From positions 1 through 17,609 of the forward strand of contig JAFQUL010000210.1 in NCBI GenBank assembly GCA_017408535.1: a stretch of 17,609 nt of DNA, given 5' to 3'. This DNA comes from Clostridia bacterium. Lineage in GTDB: Bacteria; Bacillota; Clostridia; Oscillospirales; CAG-272. The stretch's first letter is position 1, and each line of letters starts with the position of its first letter. The notes beneath the pieces were generated by a model. The model made no database searches. It was not told the DNA's origin and worked only from the letters and a program-made list of their open reading frames with translations. Shown one piece after another: positions 7,652 through 15,336 of this stretch. Made by a program: the position numbers and the translations under genes.

Positions 7652-9043
7652 ATGATCTACAAGGATAACAAAGTTGAAAATATTAAAATAGCTTATATTG
7701 GCGGCGGATCAAGAGGCTGGGCCTGGGGGCTTATGAGTGATCTTGCATCAGCTGACGATATCAGCGGAGAGGTAGCTCTCTACGACATAGATCTGAAGGC
7801 GGCACAGGATAACGTAATTATCGGAAATAAGTTTAAGAGTGCCGAGGGAGCTAAATCAGAGTGGAATTATTATGCAACCGAGACTCTTGAAGAGGCACTG
7901 AACGGAGCTAATTTCGTTGTTATTTCCATTCTGCCCGGTACCTTTGACGAGATGGAGAGCGACGTACACGCGCCTGAAAAGTACGGAATATATCAGCCTG
8001 TCGGTGACTCTACCGGCCCCGGCGGAATCATCAGGGCTCTGCGTACTATCCCTATGATGCAGGTAATTGCAGAGGGTGTAAAGAAGTGCTGTCCCGAGGC
8101 ATGGGTCATTAACTATACCAATCCTATGACTGTCTCCATTAAGGCGCTTTACGAGACATTCCCGGAGATCAGAGCCTTCGGCTGCTGCCACGAGGTTTTC
8201 GGTACACAGCATCTTCTTGCTACCGCACTCGGTGAGCTTCGCGGAATAGGGGTAGCTGACAGAAGAGAGATAAAGACAGAGGTTATCGGTGTCAACCACT
8301 TTACCTGGATCACCAAGGCAAAATACAGAGATATAGATCTTTTCCCGGTATACAGAGAACTGGTAGAAAAATACGGCGATACCGGTTATTTTGAGGGCAG
8401 AGATGAGAACTGGGTCAATAACGTTCACAGAACTACCCAGCAGGTAAAATTCGACCTCTTTCGACGTTATGGGCTTATTGCCGCCGCAGGTGACAGACAT
8501 CTCGCTGAATTTTGTCCCGGCAAGTGGTATCTCGAATCTCCCGAGACAGTTGACAGATGGGGTTTTGGCCTTACCTCTGTTAAGTGGCGCAAGGAGGGTC
8601 TTGACGCAAGACTTGAGCGCAGCCGCCGCCGCTTAAGCGGAGAAGAGAAGATCGTTCTCTCGCCTACCGGTGAGGAGGGCGTTGCTCAGATCAGAGCGCT
8701 TCTCGGTCTTGAGGATCTGGTCACTAACGTCAATATCCCCAACGTAGGACAGATATCTAATCTGCCCATGGGTGCGGTGGTTGAGACCAATGCAGTATTC
8801 AGAGACAGCAGTCTGGTACCGGTAATGAGCGGAGCTGTTCCTACTGCACTTAAGGGGCTGATAGACAGGATAGTATGCTGCCAGGAGCTGGTTACCGAGG
8901 CGGCTATCAAGCGTGATCTTGAGCTTGCGTATATTGCCTTTATTAATGATCCGCTGGTTACTATCAACCACGAAAAGGCAAGAGAGCTGTTTAACACTAT
9001 GGTGGATAACACCGCTAAGTATCTTTCAATGTATAAGAGATAA
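7652..9043 (+). CDS. GH4 alpha-galacturonidase (LplD-type, CHEV motif)
   Basis: A family 4 glycoside hydrolase of 463 residues that should release D-galacturonate from the non-reducing end of short alpha-linked oligogalacturonides in the cytoplasm. GH4 enzymes use NAD+ and usually Mn2+ and work by transient oxidation at C3. Visible are the NAD loop IGGGSRGW (16-23), the metal-binding Cys-His in CHEV (179-182) and Asn215-His216 in GVNHFTW. In GH4 the residues after Cys-His track specificity. CHEV is the signature reported for alpha-galacturonidases such as Bacillus subtilis LplD, while other specificities carry different residues. AGGAGA (7639-7644) precedes the ATG. Position directly before uxaC supports galacturonate as the product. 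No signal peptide is present, so the substrate must be imported. Confidence 0.92.
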   Translation: MIYKDNKVENIKIAYIGGGSRGWAWGLMSDLASADDISGEVALYDIDLKAAQDNVIIGNKFKSAEGAKSEWNYYATETLEEALNGANFVVISILPGTFDEMESDVHAPEKYGIYQPVGDSTGPGGIIRALRTIPMMQVIAEGVKKCCPEAWVINYTNPMTVSIKALYETFPEIRAFGCCHEVFGTQHLLATALGELRGIGVADRREIKTEVIGVNHFTWITKAKYRDIDLFPVYRELVEKYGDTGYFEGRDENWVNNVHRTTQQVKFDLFRRYGLIAAAGDRHLAEFCPGKWYLESPETVDRWGFGLTSVKWRKEGLDARLERSRRRLSGEEKIVLSPTGEEGVAQIRALLGLEDLVTNVNIPNVGQISNLPMGAVVETNAVFRDSSLVPVMSGAVPTALKGLIDRIVCCQELVTEAAIKRDLELAYIAFINDPLVTINHEKARELFNTMVDNTAKYLSMYKR

Positions 9044-9066
9044 AACCGAACAGGTAGGTATATAAA

Positions 9067-10464
9067 GTGAGTATTATAAACGATAATTTCTTGTTAAAAA
9101 GCGAAACGGCAAGAAAACTTTACCACAACTATGCGGCAGATATGCCCATTGCCGACTATCATTGCCACATTAATCCCCGTGAGATATACGAGGACAGAAA
9201 ATTTGATAACATAACCCAGATATGGCTGGGCGGGGATCACTATAAATGGCGTCTTATCCGTTCAAACGGTGTAAATGAGGATGAGATCACAGGAGACGCC
9301 GACCCCAGAGTAAAGTTCAGACATTTTGCTAAAATGCTGACAAAGGCTATCGGCAATCCCATGTACCACTGGACTCATCTTGAGCTCAAGAGATATTTCG
9401 GCTACGACGGGCTATTAAATGAGGATACCGCTGACACGGTATATGATCTTTGTAACGAAAAACTGCAGAGAGACGACATGACGGTGAGAAGCCTTATAAA
9501 AAAATCAAACGTCAGAATGATAGGTACCACAGACGACCCTATCGACTCTCTTGAGTGGCATATCAAGCTCCGTGACGATAAGAATTTCGACGTAGCGGTT
9601 CTTCCTTCATTCCGCCCGGACAAGGCGATAAATATCGAAAAGGCCGGCTTTACCGACTATATAGCAAAGCTGTCAGAGGTATCGGGGATAGAAATAAAAA
9701 CGGCTGATGACGTAAAGAAGGCACTTCTCCGCCGTCTTGACTTCTTCTGCGAGCTGGGGTGCCGTGCTACCGACCACGGACTTGATTACGTGGTCTATTC
9801 CCCTGCAGATGAGTGCGAGGTTGAAAAAATATTTGCCACCGTTATGGGCGGCGGTACAGTATGCCAGGCAGATGCGGATAAATACAAGACCTCTGTTCTT
9901 CTGTTCCTTTGCCGCGAGTACGCAAAGAAGGGTATAGTACTGCAGCTGCACTACGGTGCACAGAGAAATACCAACAGAAAAATGTTTGAGCGTCTCGGTC
10001 CCGATACCGGCTTTGACTGTATCTCGGTCAAGGATTGCGGTGAGAATATTACCGGGTTCCTTAATGCGCTTGAATCGGACAACGCACTTCCGAAGACAAT
10101 TCTCTATTCCCTTAATCCCGGTGACAACGAGCTGCTTGATACCATCCTCGGCTGTTTTCAGGGCAGTGAGGCAGAGGGTAAGATACAGCATGGCTCAGCC
10201 TGGTGGTTCAGTGATACCAAGTCCGGTATGGAGGCACAGATAAAGTCACTTGCCAATCTTTCTCTGCTCGGTAACTTTATCGGTATGCTTACCGACTCAA
10301 GAAGCTTCCTGTCTTATACCAGACACGAATATTTCAGACGCATACTCTGCAATATAATCGGTCAGTGGGTAGAGGACGGCGAGTACCCGAATGATGAGAA
10401 GACTCTCGGCAAGATCATTCGTGATATATCCTATAACAATGCTGAAAAATATTTTTCTCTGTAA
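9067..10464 (+). CDS. uxaC: Glucuronate/galacturonate isomerase
   Basis: Interconverts D-galacturonate and D-tagaturonate (and D-glucuronate with D-fructuronate), the first step of the isomerase pathway. It is a TIM-barrel protein of the amidohydrolase-like group. At 465 residues it is full length. The N-terminal metal-site motif DYHCHINP holds His32 and His34, followed by DHYKWRLIRSNG and, near the C-terminus, GSAWWFSDTKSGMEAQ and FIGMLTDSRSFLSYTRHEYF, all typical of UxaC. The GTG start has AGGTAGG (9052-9058) eight bases upstream. Only the tagaturonate branch enzymes follow, so galacturonate is the likely physiological substrate here. Confidence 0.96.
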   Translation: MSIINDNFLLKSETARKLYHNYAADMPIADYHCHINPREIYEDRKFDNITQIWLGGDHYKWRLIRSNGVNEDEITGDADPRVKFRHFAKMLTKAIGNPMYHWTHLELKRYFGYDGLLNEDTADTVYDLCNEKLQRDDMTVRSLIKKSNVRMIGTTDDPIDSLEWHIKLRDDKNFDVAVLPSFRPDKAINIEKAGFTDYIAKLSEVSGIEIKTADDVKKALLRRLDFFCELGCRATDHGLDYVVYSPADECEVEKIFATVMGGGTVCQADADKYKTSVLLFLCREYAKKGIVLQLHYGAQRNTNRKMFERLGPDTGFDCISVKDCGENITGFLNALESDNALPKTILYSLNPGDNELLDTILGCFQGSEAEGKIQHGSAWWFSDTKSGMEAQIKSLANLSLLGNFIGMLTDSRSFLSYTRHEYFRRILCNIIGQWVEDGEYPNDEKTLGKIIRDISYNNAEKYFSL

Positions 10465-10473
10465 GGTGACGGA

Positions 10474-11925
10474 ATGAATATCAAAGATAAAGTAATAAAA
10501 AAGGAATACCCCATAAAAGTCGTACAGTTCGGAGAGGGCAACTTTCTCCGTGCCTTCGTTGACTATATGATAGATATTGCCAATGAAAAAGGTGTTTTCG
10601 GCGGTAGTATAGCTATTGTTAAACCTATATCTTACGGAACGTTAGACGCATTTCGAGAACAGGACAACCTCTATACTGTCATTCTCAGAGGAAAAGAAGG
10701 TGGCAAGGTTATTAACGACAGCCGTGTTATCTCCTCTGTTTCCCGTGCTGTTGACGCAAAGGAGGACTATGACGAGTTTATCTCTCTTTCCCGTCTTGAT
10801 ACTCTCCGCTTTGTGGTTTCAAATACCACCGAGGCGGGAATAGTTCTTGACAGAAATGACTCCTTTGAGGGTCTTCCGGAGAGCTATCCCGGAAAGCTCA
10901 CGAAATTCCTCTACGAGAGATATACCGCATTTAACGGCGACGGGAACAAGGGTCTCATTATCCTTCCCGTTGAGCTTATAGAGGATAACGGCAAGAAGCT
11001 GAGAGAATGCGTTCTCTCTCTTGCTGAGATATGGGGTCTGCCACAGGCATTTGCGGCTTGGGTAAAGGACAGCAACGTTTTCTGCTCCACTTTGGTTGAC
11101 CGCATCGTTACCGGATATCCGAGGGGCTATGCGGACAAGATCTGCGCTGAGCTCGGATATGAGGACAAGCTGGTCGATATCGGTGAGCCCTTTGCTCTTT
11201 GGGTAATTGAGAGTGATAAGGACATCAGCGGCGAGCTTCCCCTTGACAAAATCGGTCTGCCGGTCATTTTCACAAAGGATCAGAAGCCCTACAGAGAGAG
11301 AAAAGTAAGAGTTCTTAACGGTGCTCATACATCCGGTGTGCTTGCCGGCTATCTCTACGGCCTTGATATAGTCAGAGACTGTATGCAGGACTCCATCATG
11401 GGCGAGTTTATCCGCAGAGTCGTCAGCGAGGAGATAGTACCCCAGGTACCCCTTCCCGAGAATGAGGTAAAGGCATTTGCAGACTCTGTATTCGAGCGTT
11501 TTGAGAACCCCTTTATAGATCACGCACTTCTTTCAATATCCCTTAACTCCGTTTCAAAGTGGAAGGCAAGAGTTTTGCCCTCCTTCCGTGATTCCTTCAA
11601 AAATAAGGGTGAGCTGCCGAGACTTATGACCTTCTCCTTTGCGGCGCTTCTTGCATTTTATTCTTCCTCTGATCTTCGTGAGGACGGTCTCTACGCCAAG
11701 AGAGCTTCAGGCGATGAATACGTTATTCACGATGATAGAGCGGTGCTTGAGTTCTTTGCTGAGAACAGCGGCAAGGACGGCTTTATAGAAAAGGCTTGCA
11801 GTAACACTGCATTCTGGGGCGAGGATCTGTCAGAGTACTGCGGCTTTACCGATGCAGTTAAGTACTGGTACGGTAAGATAGCTTGTAACACCGGAGAGGC
11901 ACTTAAAGAGGTACTTGGTAAGTGA
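10474..11925 (+). CDS. uxaB: Tagaturonate reductase (altronate oxidoreductase)
   Basis: Reduces D-tagaturonate to D-altronate with NADH. A member of the polyol-specific long-chain dehydrogenase family, 483 residues, full length. The N-terminus carries the dinucleotide-binding segment VVQFGEGNFLRAFVDYM. The catalytic triad pattern of this family, K-x4-N-x2-H, is intact as Lys277, Asn282 and His285 in KVRVLNGAHTSG. It starts nine bases after uxaC, with AAGGTGA overlapping the uxaC stop, and its own stop overlaps the uxaA start. The alternative would be fructuronate or mannitol-type reductase activity, but the following altronate dehydratase favours UxaB. Confidence 0.94.
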   Translation: MNIKDKVIKKEYPIKVVQFGEGNFLRAFVDYMIDIANEKGVFGGSIAIVKPISYGTLDAFREQDNLYTVILRGKEGGKVINDSRVISSVSRAVDAKEDYDEFISLSRLDTLRFVVSNTTEAGIVLDRNDSFEGLPESYPGKLTKFLYERYTAFNGDGNKGLIILPVELIEDNGKKLRECVLSLAEIWGLPQAFAAWVKDSNVFCSTLVDRIVTGYPRGYADKICAELGYEDKLVDIGEPFALWVIESDKDISGELPLDKIGLPVIFTKDQKPYRERKVRVLNGAHTSGVLAGYLYGLDIVRDCMQDSIMGEFIRRVVSEEIVPQVPLPENEVKAFADSVFERFENPFIDHALLSISLNSVSKWKARVLPSFRDSFKNKGELPRLMTFSFAALLAFYSSSDLREDGLYAKRASGDEYVIHDDRAVLEFFAENSGKDGFIEKACSNTAFWGEDLSEYCGFTDAVKYWYGKIACNTGEALKEVLGK

Positions 11926-13403
11926 AATACGTAAAGATACATAGCTCCGACACCGTGGCAGTAGCGGTAGAGGATCTTAAAAAAGGCGAGAGCGTCAGCA
12001 TAGACGGCAGGGAGCTGACCCTCATAGATGACATCCCTGCAGGGCATAAGCTTGCCCTATACGATATTGCCGAAGGGGAGAATGTTATTAAGTATGCATA
12101 TCCCATCGGGCACGCAGAGAAAAATATCAGACAGGGAGAGCACATACATACCCACAATATACGTTCTAATCTTTCGTCTCTTCTGAGTTATGAATATAAC
12201 CCGGATTTCAGAGAAGCAGAGAAGCTTCCACCCCGTACTTTTCGCGGCTACAGAAGACCTGACGGTAAGGTGGGAACACGTAATGAGATCTGGATCATTC
12301 CCACCGTCGGCTGTGTAAATTCTGTCGTCTGCCAGATAGAAAAGCAGGCGCAGAGCTGTCTGACAGAAAATATAGACGGTATTTACGCATATAACCACCC
12401 ATACGGCTGTTCCCAGCTTGGCGGGGATATGCAGATGACCTTAAAGTATCTGTCGGGACTTATCCGTCATCCCAATGCCGCCGCTGTTTTGGTGGTGGGA
12501 CTCGGATGCGAAAACGGCAATATAACCGAGCTTAAAAAAGTTCTTGGCGACTATGACGAGAAGAGAGTCAGATTTTTAAATGCACAGGACTCTGAGGATG
12601 AGATCGCAGAGGGCGTGAAGATAGTTAAGGAGCTTGCAGAGCTTGCCTCAAAATACGAGAGGGAAGAGTGTCCTGCGGGAGAGCTGATAATAGGTCTTAA
12701 GTGCGGCGGATCAGACGGTTTTTCCGGTATTACCGCCAATCCTCTGCTGGGGTCTTTCTCTGACAGACTCATCGGCATGGGGGGAAGTACCGTGCTCACC
12801 GAGGTGCCGGAGATGTTCGGCGCTGAGACGATACTGATGAACAGATGCCGCAACAGCGAGGAATTTGATAAGACGGTAGACCTTATAAACGATTTCAAAA
12901 AATACTTTATGCGGTACGGCGAGAAGGTGGATGAAAATCCTTCTCCCGGTAACAAAGAGGGTGGTATCACCACCCTTGAGGATAAATCGCTTGGGTGTAC
13001 TCAGAAGGGCGGTACAGCACCGGTTGAGGACGTACTGCTTTACGGTGAGGCGGTAAAGAAAAAGGGGCTTTCTCTTCTTCAGGCACCGGGCAACGATCTT
13101 GTTGCTTCAAACGCACTTGCGGCATCGGGCGCCCAGATAATACTCTTTACCACCGGCAGAGGAACACCCTTCGGCTGTCCTGTACCCACCGCCAAGATAT
13201 CCAGTAATTCCGTTATCGCAAACAGAAAGAAAAGCTGGATAGACTTCAATGCCGGTTCACTTCTTGAAAACAAGACGATGGAGGAACTGACAGACGAGTT
13301 CTTTGACTATGTTCTTGCTCTCGCATCAGGAGAGGTAAAGGCAAAGGCAGAAATGCTCGACAAGCACGAGCTTGCTATATTTAAGGACGGCGTAACGCTG
13401 TAA
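11922..13403 (+). CDS. uxaA: Altronate dehydratase
   Basis: Dehydrates D-altronate to 2-keto-3-deoxy-D-gluconate; characterised family members need ferrous iron. The 493-residue protein has both usual parts in one chain: an N-terminal SAF domain (about 1-80, ending in GEHIHTHN with three alternating histidines) and the large UxaA/GarD catalytic domain, which opens with RPDGKVGTRNEIWI. Cysteines in TVGCVNS (131), YGCSQLGG (163) and GLGCENG (196), plus KCGGSDGFSG further on, are at positions expected for metal or substrate contacts. The end, LAIFKDGVTL, is typical of UxaA. The GTG start overlaps the uxaB stop by four bases (GTGA), which indicates translational coupling. The SAF part and context favour altronate over galactarate. 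Confidence 0.95.
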   Translation: MKYVKIHSSDTVAVAVEDLKKGESVSIDGRELTLIDDIPAGHKLALYDIAEGENVIKYAYPIGHAEKNIRQGEHIHTHNIRSNLSSLLSYEYNPDFREAEKLPPRTFRGYRRPDGKVGTRNEIWIIPTVGCVNSVVCQIEKQAQSCLTENIDGIYAYNHPYGCSQLGGDMQMTLKYLSGLIRHPNAAAVLVVGLGCENGNITELKKVLGDYDEKRVRFLNAQDSEDEIAEGVKIVKELAELASKYEREECPAGELIIGLKCGGSDGFSGITANPLLGSFSDRLIGMGGSTVLTEVPEMFGAETILMNRCRNSEEFDKTVDLINDFKKYFMRYGEKVDENPSPGNKEGGITTLEDKSLGCTQKGGTAPVEDVLLYGEAVKKKGLSLLQAPGNDLVASNALAASGAQIILFTTGRGTPFGCPVPTAKISSNSVIANRKKSWIDFNAGSLLENKTMEELTDEFFDYVLALASGEVKAKAEMLDKHELAIFKDGVTL

Positions 13404-13417
13404 AAGGAGAATGTAAA

Positions 13418-13969
13418 ATGGAAAAATTCATACCTGTAGTAGTCATAAAGGAGTTGTCTGAGACAGACAAGATACTGACTGCACTCAGAAATTACGGTAT
13501 AAACTGTGCAGAGATAACCTTCCGTACCGCTTGTGCGGCAGAGGCTATTGAATACGCATGCAAAAATTATCCCGATATGTCGGTTGGCGCCGGAACGGTG
13601 ATCAACGCAGAGCAGTGTGAGGCGGCGCTCAGAGCCGGTGCGCAGTTCATTGTGTCCCCCGGCCTTTCCGTCGCTGTTGCCAATATCTGCAGAGAGAGAA
13701 ATATCCCCTACTATCCCGGCTGTGTTACCCCCACCGAGATAATGCAGGCACTTGAGCTGGGCATTACTACCGTTAAGTTCTTCCCAGCAAACGTATACGG
13801 CGGACTTAAGGCACTCAAGGCACTTTCCGCTCCCTTCCCGCAGGTAAAGTTTATCCCTACCGGCGGTGTTGACAGAAGCAATATAGACGAATTCCTTGCC
13901 TTTGACAAGATCGCGGCAATAGGCGGCAGCTTCTTTGTTAAAGAGGCACTTGAAAAAATGGCAGAGTAA
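13418..13969 (+). CDS. eda: KDPG aldolase (2-keto-3-deoxy-6-phosphogluconate aldolase)
   Basis: Splits KDPG into pyruvate and glyceraldehyde-3-phosphate, the last step of the pathway. A class I aldolase with a TIM barrel. The Schiff-base lysine is Lys120 in TTVKFFPAN. The general acid/base glutamate is Glu32, with substrate arginine Arg36, in AEITFRTA. GAGTVIN, SPGLS and the phosphate-site loop FIPTGGVD also match the family. At 183 residues it is roughly 20-30 shorter than typical enzymes, missing a little at the N-terminus and the C-terminal helical tail, but every active-site element is present. AAAGGAGA precedes the ATG, 14 bases after uxaA. It may also accept 4-hydroxy-2-oxoglutarate. 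Confidence 0.94.
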   Translation: MEKFIPVVVIKELSETDKILTALRNYGINCAEITFRTACAAEAIEYACKNYPDMSVGAGTVINAEQCEAALRAGAQFIVSPGLSVAVANICRERNIPYYPGCVTPTEIMQALELGITTVKFFPANVYGGLKALKALSAPFPQVKFIPTGGVDRSNIDEFLAFDKIAAIGGSFFVKEALEKMAE

Positions 13970-13995
13970 TCTTAACTACGGTATAAAATACTTGT

Positions 13996-14011
13996 GCCGC
14001 CCGAGGGCGGC
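13996..14011 (+). promoter_or_regulatory. GC-rich hairpin just upstream of kdgK
   Basis: GCCGCCC and GGGCGGC form a perfect inverted repeat around a 2-base centre, which would fold as a 6-bp stem with a CGAG tetraloop. It ends 15 bases before the kdgK ATG, just ahead of the GGAG site (14017-14020). There is no U-tract, so it is not a terminator. It could act as an mRNA stability or processing element between eda and kdgK. Confidence 0.5.
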
Positions 14012-14026
14012 GGAATGGAGACCAAA

Positions 14027-15049
14027 ATGGCAAAAATAGTTACTTTCGGCGAGATAATGCTGAGACTTGCCCCTAACGGGTACTACAGATTTTTTCAGAA
14101 CGATCAGATGCAGGCTACCTTCGGCGGCGGTGAGGCCAACGTTGCGGTAAGCCTTGCCAACTACGGAATGGACAGCGTATATGTTACCAAGCTTCCTTCT
14201 CACGCAATCGGTCAGGCGGCTGTTGACAGCCTCCGTTATTTCGGTGTTGATACTTCGAAGGTGGTCCGCGGCGGCGATAGAGTGGGTATTTACTATCTTG
14301 AGAAGGGTGCATCCCAGCGCGGCTCGGTTTGTATATATGACCGCAAGCATTCAGCTATTCAGGAGGCAGCCCCCGCTGACTTTGACTGGGACGCAATACT
14401 TGAAGGTGCAGACTGGTTCCACTTTACAGGCATCACCCCTGCACTGGGAGCGAATCTTGTGGAGATCTGTAAGGAAGCGTGCAAAGTCGCAAAGGCAAAG
14501 GGTGTTAAGATCTCCTGCGACTTAAATTACCGCGGTAAGCTGTGGACAAGAGATGAAGCAAGAGCGGCTATGACCGAGCTCTGCAAATACGTTGACGTAT
14601 GTATTTCCAATGAGGAGGATGCAAAGGACGTCTTCGGTATTGAGGCAGAGGGAACTGATATCTACGGAGGCAAGCTTAACCACGAGGGCTACAAGAGTGT
14701 TGCAAAACAGCTTGCCGATAAGTTTGGCTTTGAGAAGGTAGCTATCACTCTCCGTACCTCCATTTCCGCCAGCGACAACGACTGGGCGGGAATGCTCTAT
14801 GACGGTGAAGATTATTATTTCTCAAAATCCTATCATCTTCACATCGTTGACCGTGTGGGCGGCGGTGATTCCTTTGGCGGCGGACTTATCTACTCACTTC
14901 TTTCCGGTAAGGATTCTCAGGCGGCTATCGAGTTTGCGGTAGCGGCATCTGCACTTAAGCATGCGGTAGAGGGTGACTTCAACCGTGTAAGTGTTTCTGA
15001 GGTAGAGAAGCTGGCCGGCGGCGACGGAAGCGGAAGAGTACAGAGATAA
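14027..15049 (+). CDS. kdgK: 2-Keto-3-deoxygluconate kinase (PfkB family)
   Basis: Phosphorylates 2-keto-3-deoxygluconate to KDPG with ATP, linking UxaA to the aldolase. A ribokinase-fold protein of 340 residues. The N-terminal substrate segment FGEIMLRLAP and glycine-rich FGGGEANVAVSLA match KDG kinases. The anion-hole and catalytic-base motif is VDRVGGGDSFGGG with Asp281. GGDG near the end is not part of the active site. I chose the ATG at 14027 because GGAG (14017-14020) sits six bases upstream. In-frame starts at 13994 (GTG) and 14015 (ATG) exist, but the first would run through the hairpin as low-complexity residues. Last gene of the cluster, followed by a terminator. Other PfkB sugars are possible by fold, but context makes KDG by far the best call. 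Confidence 0.92.
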   Translation: MAKIVTFGEIMLRLAPNGYYRFFQNDQMQATFGGGEANVAVSLANYGMDSVYVTKLPSHAIGQAAVDSLRYFGVDTSKVVRGGDRVGIYYLEKGASQRGSVCIYDRKHSAIQEAAPADFDWDAILEGADWFHFTGITPALGANLVEICKEACKVAKAKGVKISCDLNYRGKLWTRDEARAAMTELCKYVDVCISNEEDAKDVFGIEAEGTDIYGGKLNHEGYKSVAKQLADKFGFEKVAITLRTSISASDNDWAGMLYDGEDYYFSKSYHLHIVDRVGGGDSFGGGLIYSLLSGKDSQAAIEFAVAASALKHAVEGDFNRVSVSEVEKLAGGDGSGRVQR

Positions 15050-15061
15050 TACGATATTAAC

Positions 15062-15098
15062 AAAACTCCTGAAATGTTGAGCACGTTTCGGGAGTTTT
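15062..15098 (+). terminator. Rho-independent terminator of the uronate operon
   Basis: Arms 15062-15074 and 15086-15098 pair over 13 bases with one G-U wobble around an 11-base loop. The stem ends in TTTT followed by CTGTTT. It lies 12 bases after the kdgK stop. Confidence 0.85.
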
Positions 15099-15169
15099 CT
15101 GTTTCGGCCGGTAAATTTTTCCGGCAGACAATTATTAACATAATGCTCCTTGCATATAGGTGACAAATG

Positions 15170-15190
15170 CATTACAATTATGTTGTAACG
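15170..15190. repeat. Imperfect inverted repeat upstream of the ECF sigma gene
   Basis: CATTACAA (15170-15177) and TTGTAACG (15183-15190) match as inverted arms in 7 of 8 positions around a 5-base centre. The size suits a dimeric regulator site. It lies about 80 bases before the candidate ECF promoter. Function is unproven. Confidence 0.3.
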
Positions 15191-15240
15191 AACAATATTT
15201 ATGCTTGCGTGACAGGCTTTTACCGCAAAAAAAACGGCAC

Positions 15241-15264
15241 AAAAAAATTTTTTAAAAATTTTTT
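15241..15264. other. Alternating A/T tract (possible bent DNA or UP-like element)
   Basis: Consecutive runs A7-T6-A5-T6 lie immediately before the candidate ECF promoter -35 box. Phased A-tracts like this often bend DNA or bind the RNA polymerase alpha subunit. The rest of 15099-15336 holds the inverted repeat, the promoter and the ribosome binding site of the sigma gene, and I see no gene in it. Confidence 0.4.
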
Positions 15265-15272
15265 GATTTTTA

Positions 15273-15300
15273 TGTAACCTTTTAAGTTTTTTTCTGTCTA
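15273..15300 (+). promoter_or_regulatory. Candidate autoregulatory ECF-type promoter
   Basis: TGTAAC (15273-15278, with the AAC core typical of ECF -35 boxes) is followed after 17 bases by GTCTA (15296-15300), matching the GTC core of many ECF -10 boxes. Transcription would start near 15305-15310, about 30 bases before the sigma gene ATG. This fits the usual self-activation of ECF sigma genes. Confidence 0.55.
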
Positions 15301-15336
15301 TATATATGAGCGACCTTATACTTAAAGGAGACCGGC

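Noticed and set aside
13994..14026. GTG at 13994 or ATG at 14015 as the kdgK start
   Set aside because: Initiation at 13994 would translate through the GC hairpin into low-complexity residues; the ATG at 14027 has GGAG at the ideal six-base distance and begins with conserved sequence.
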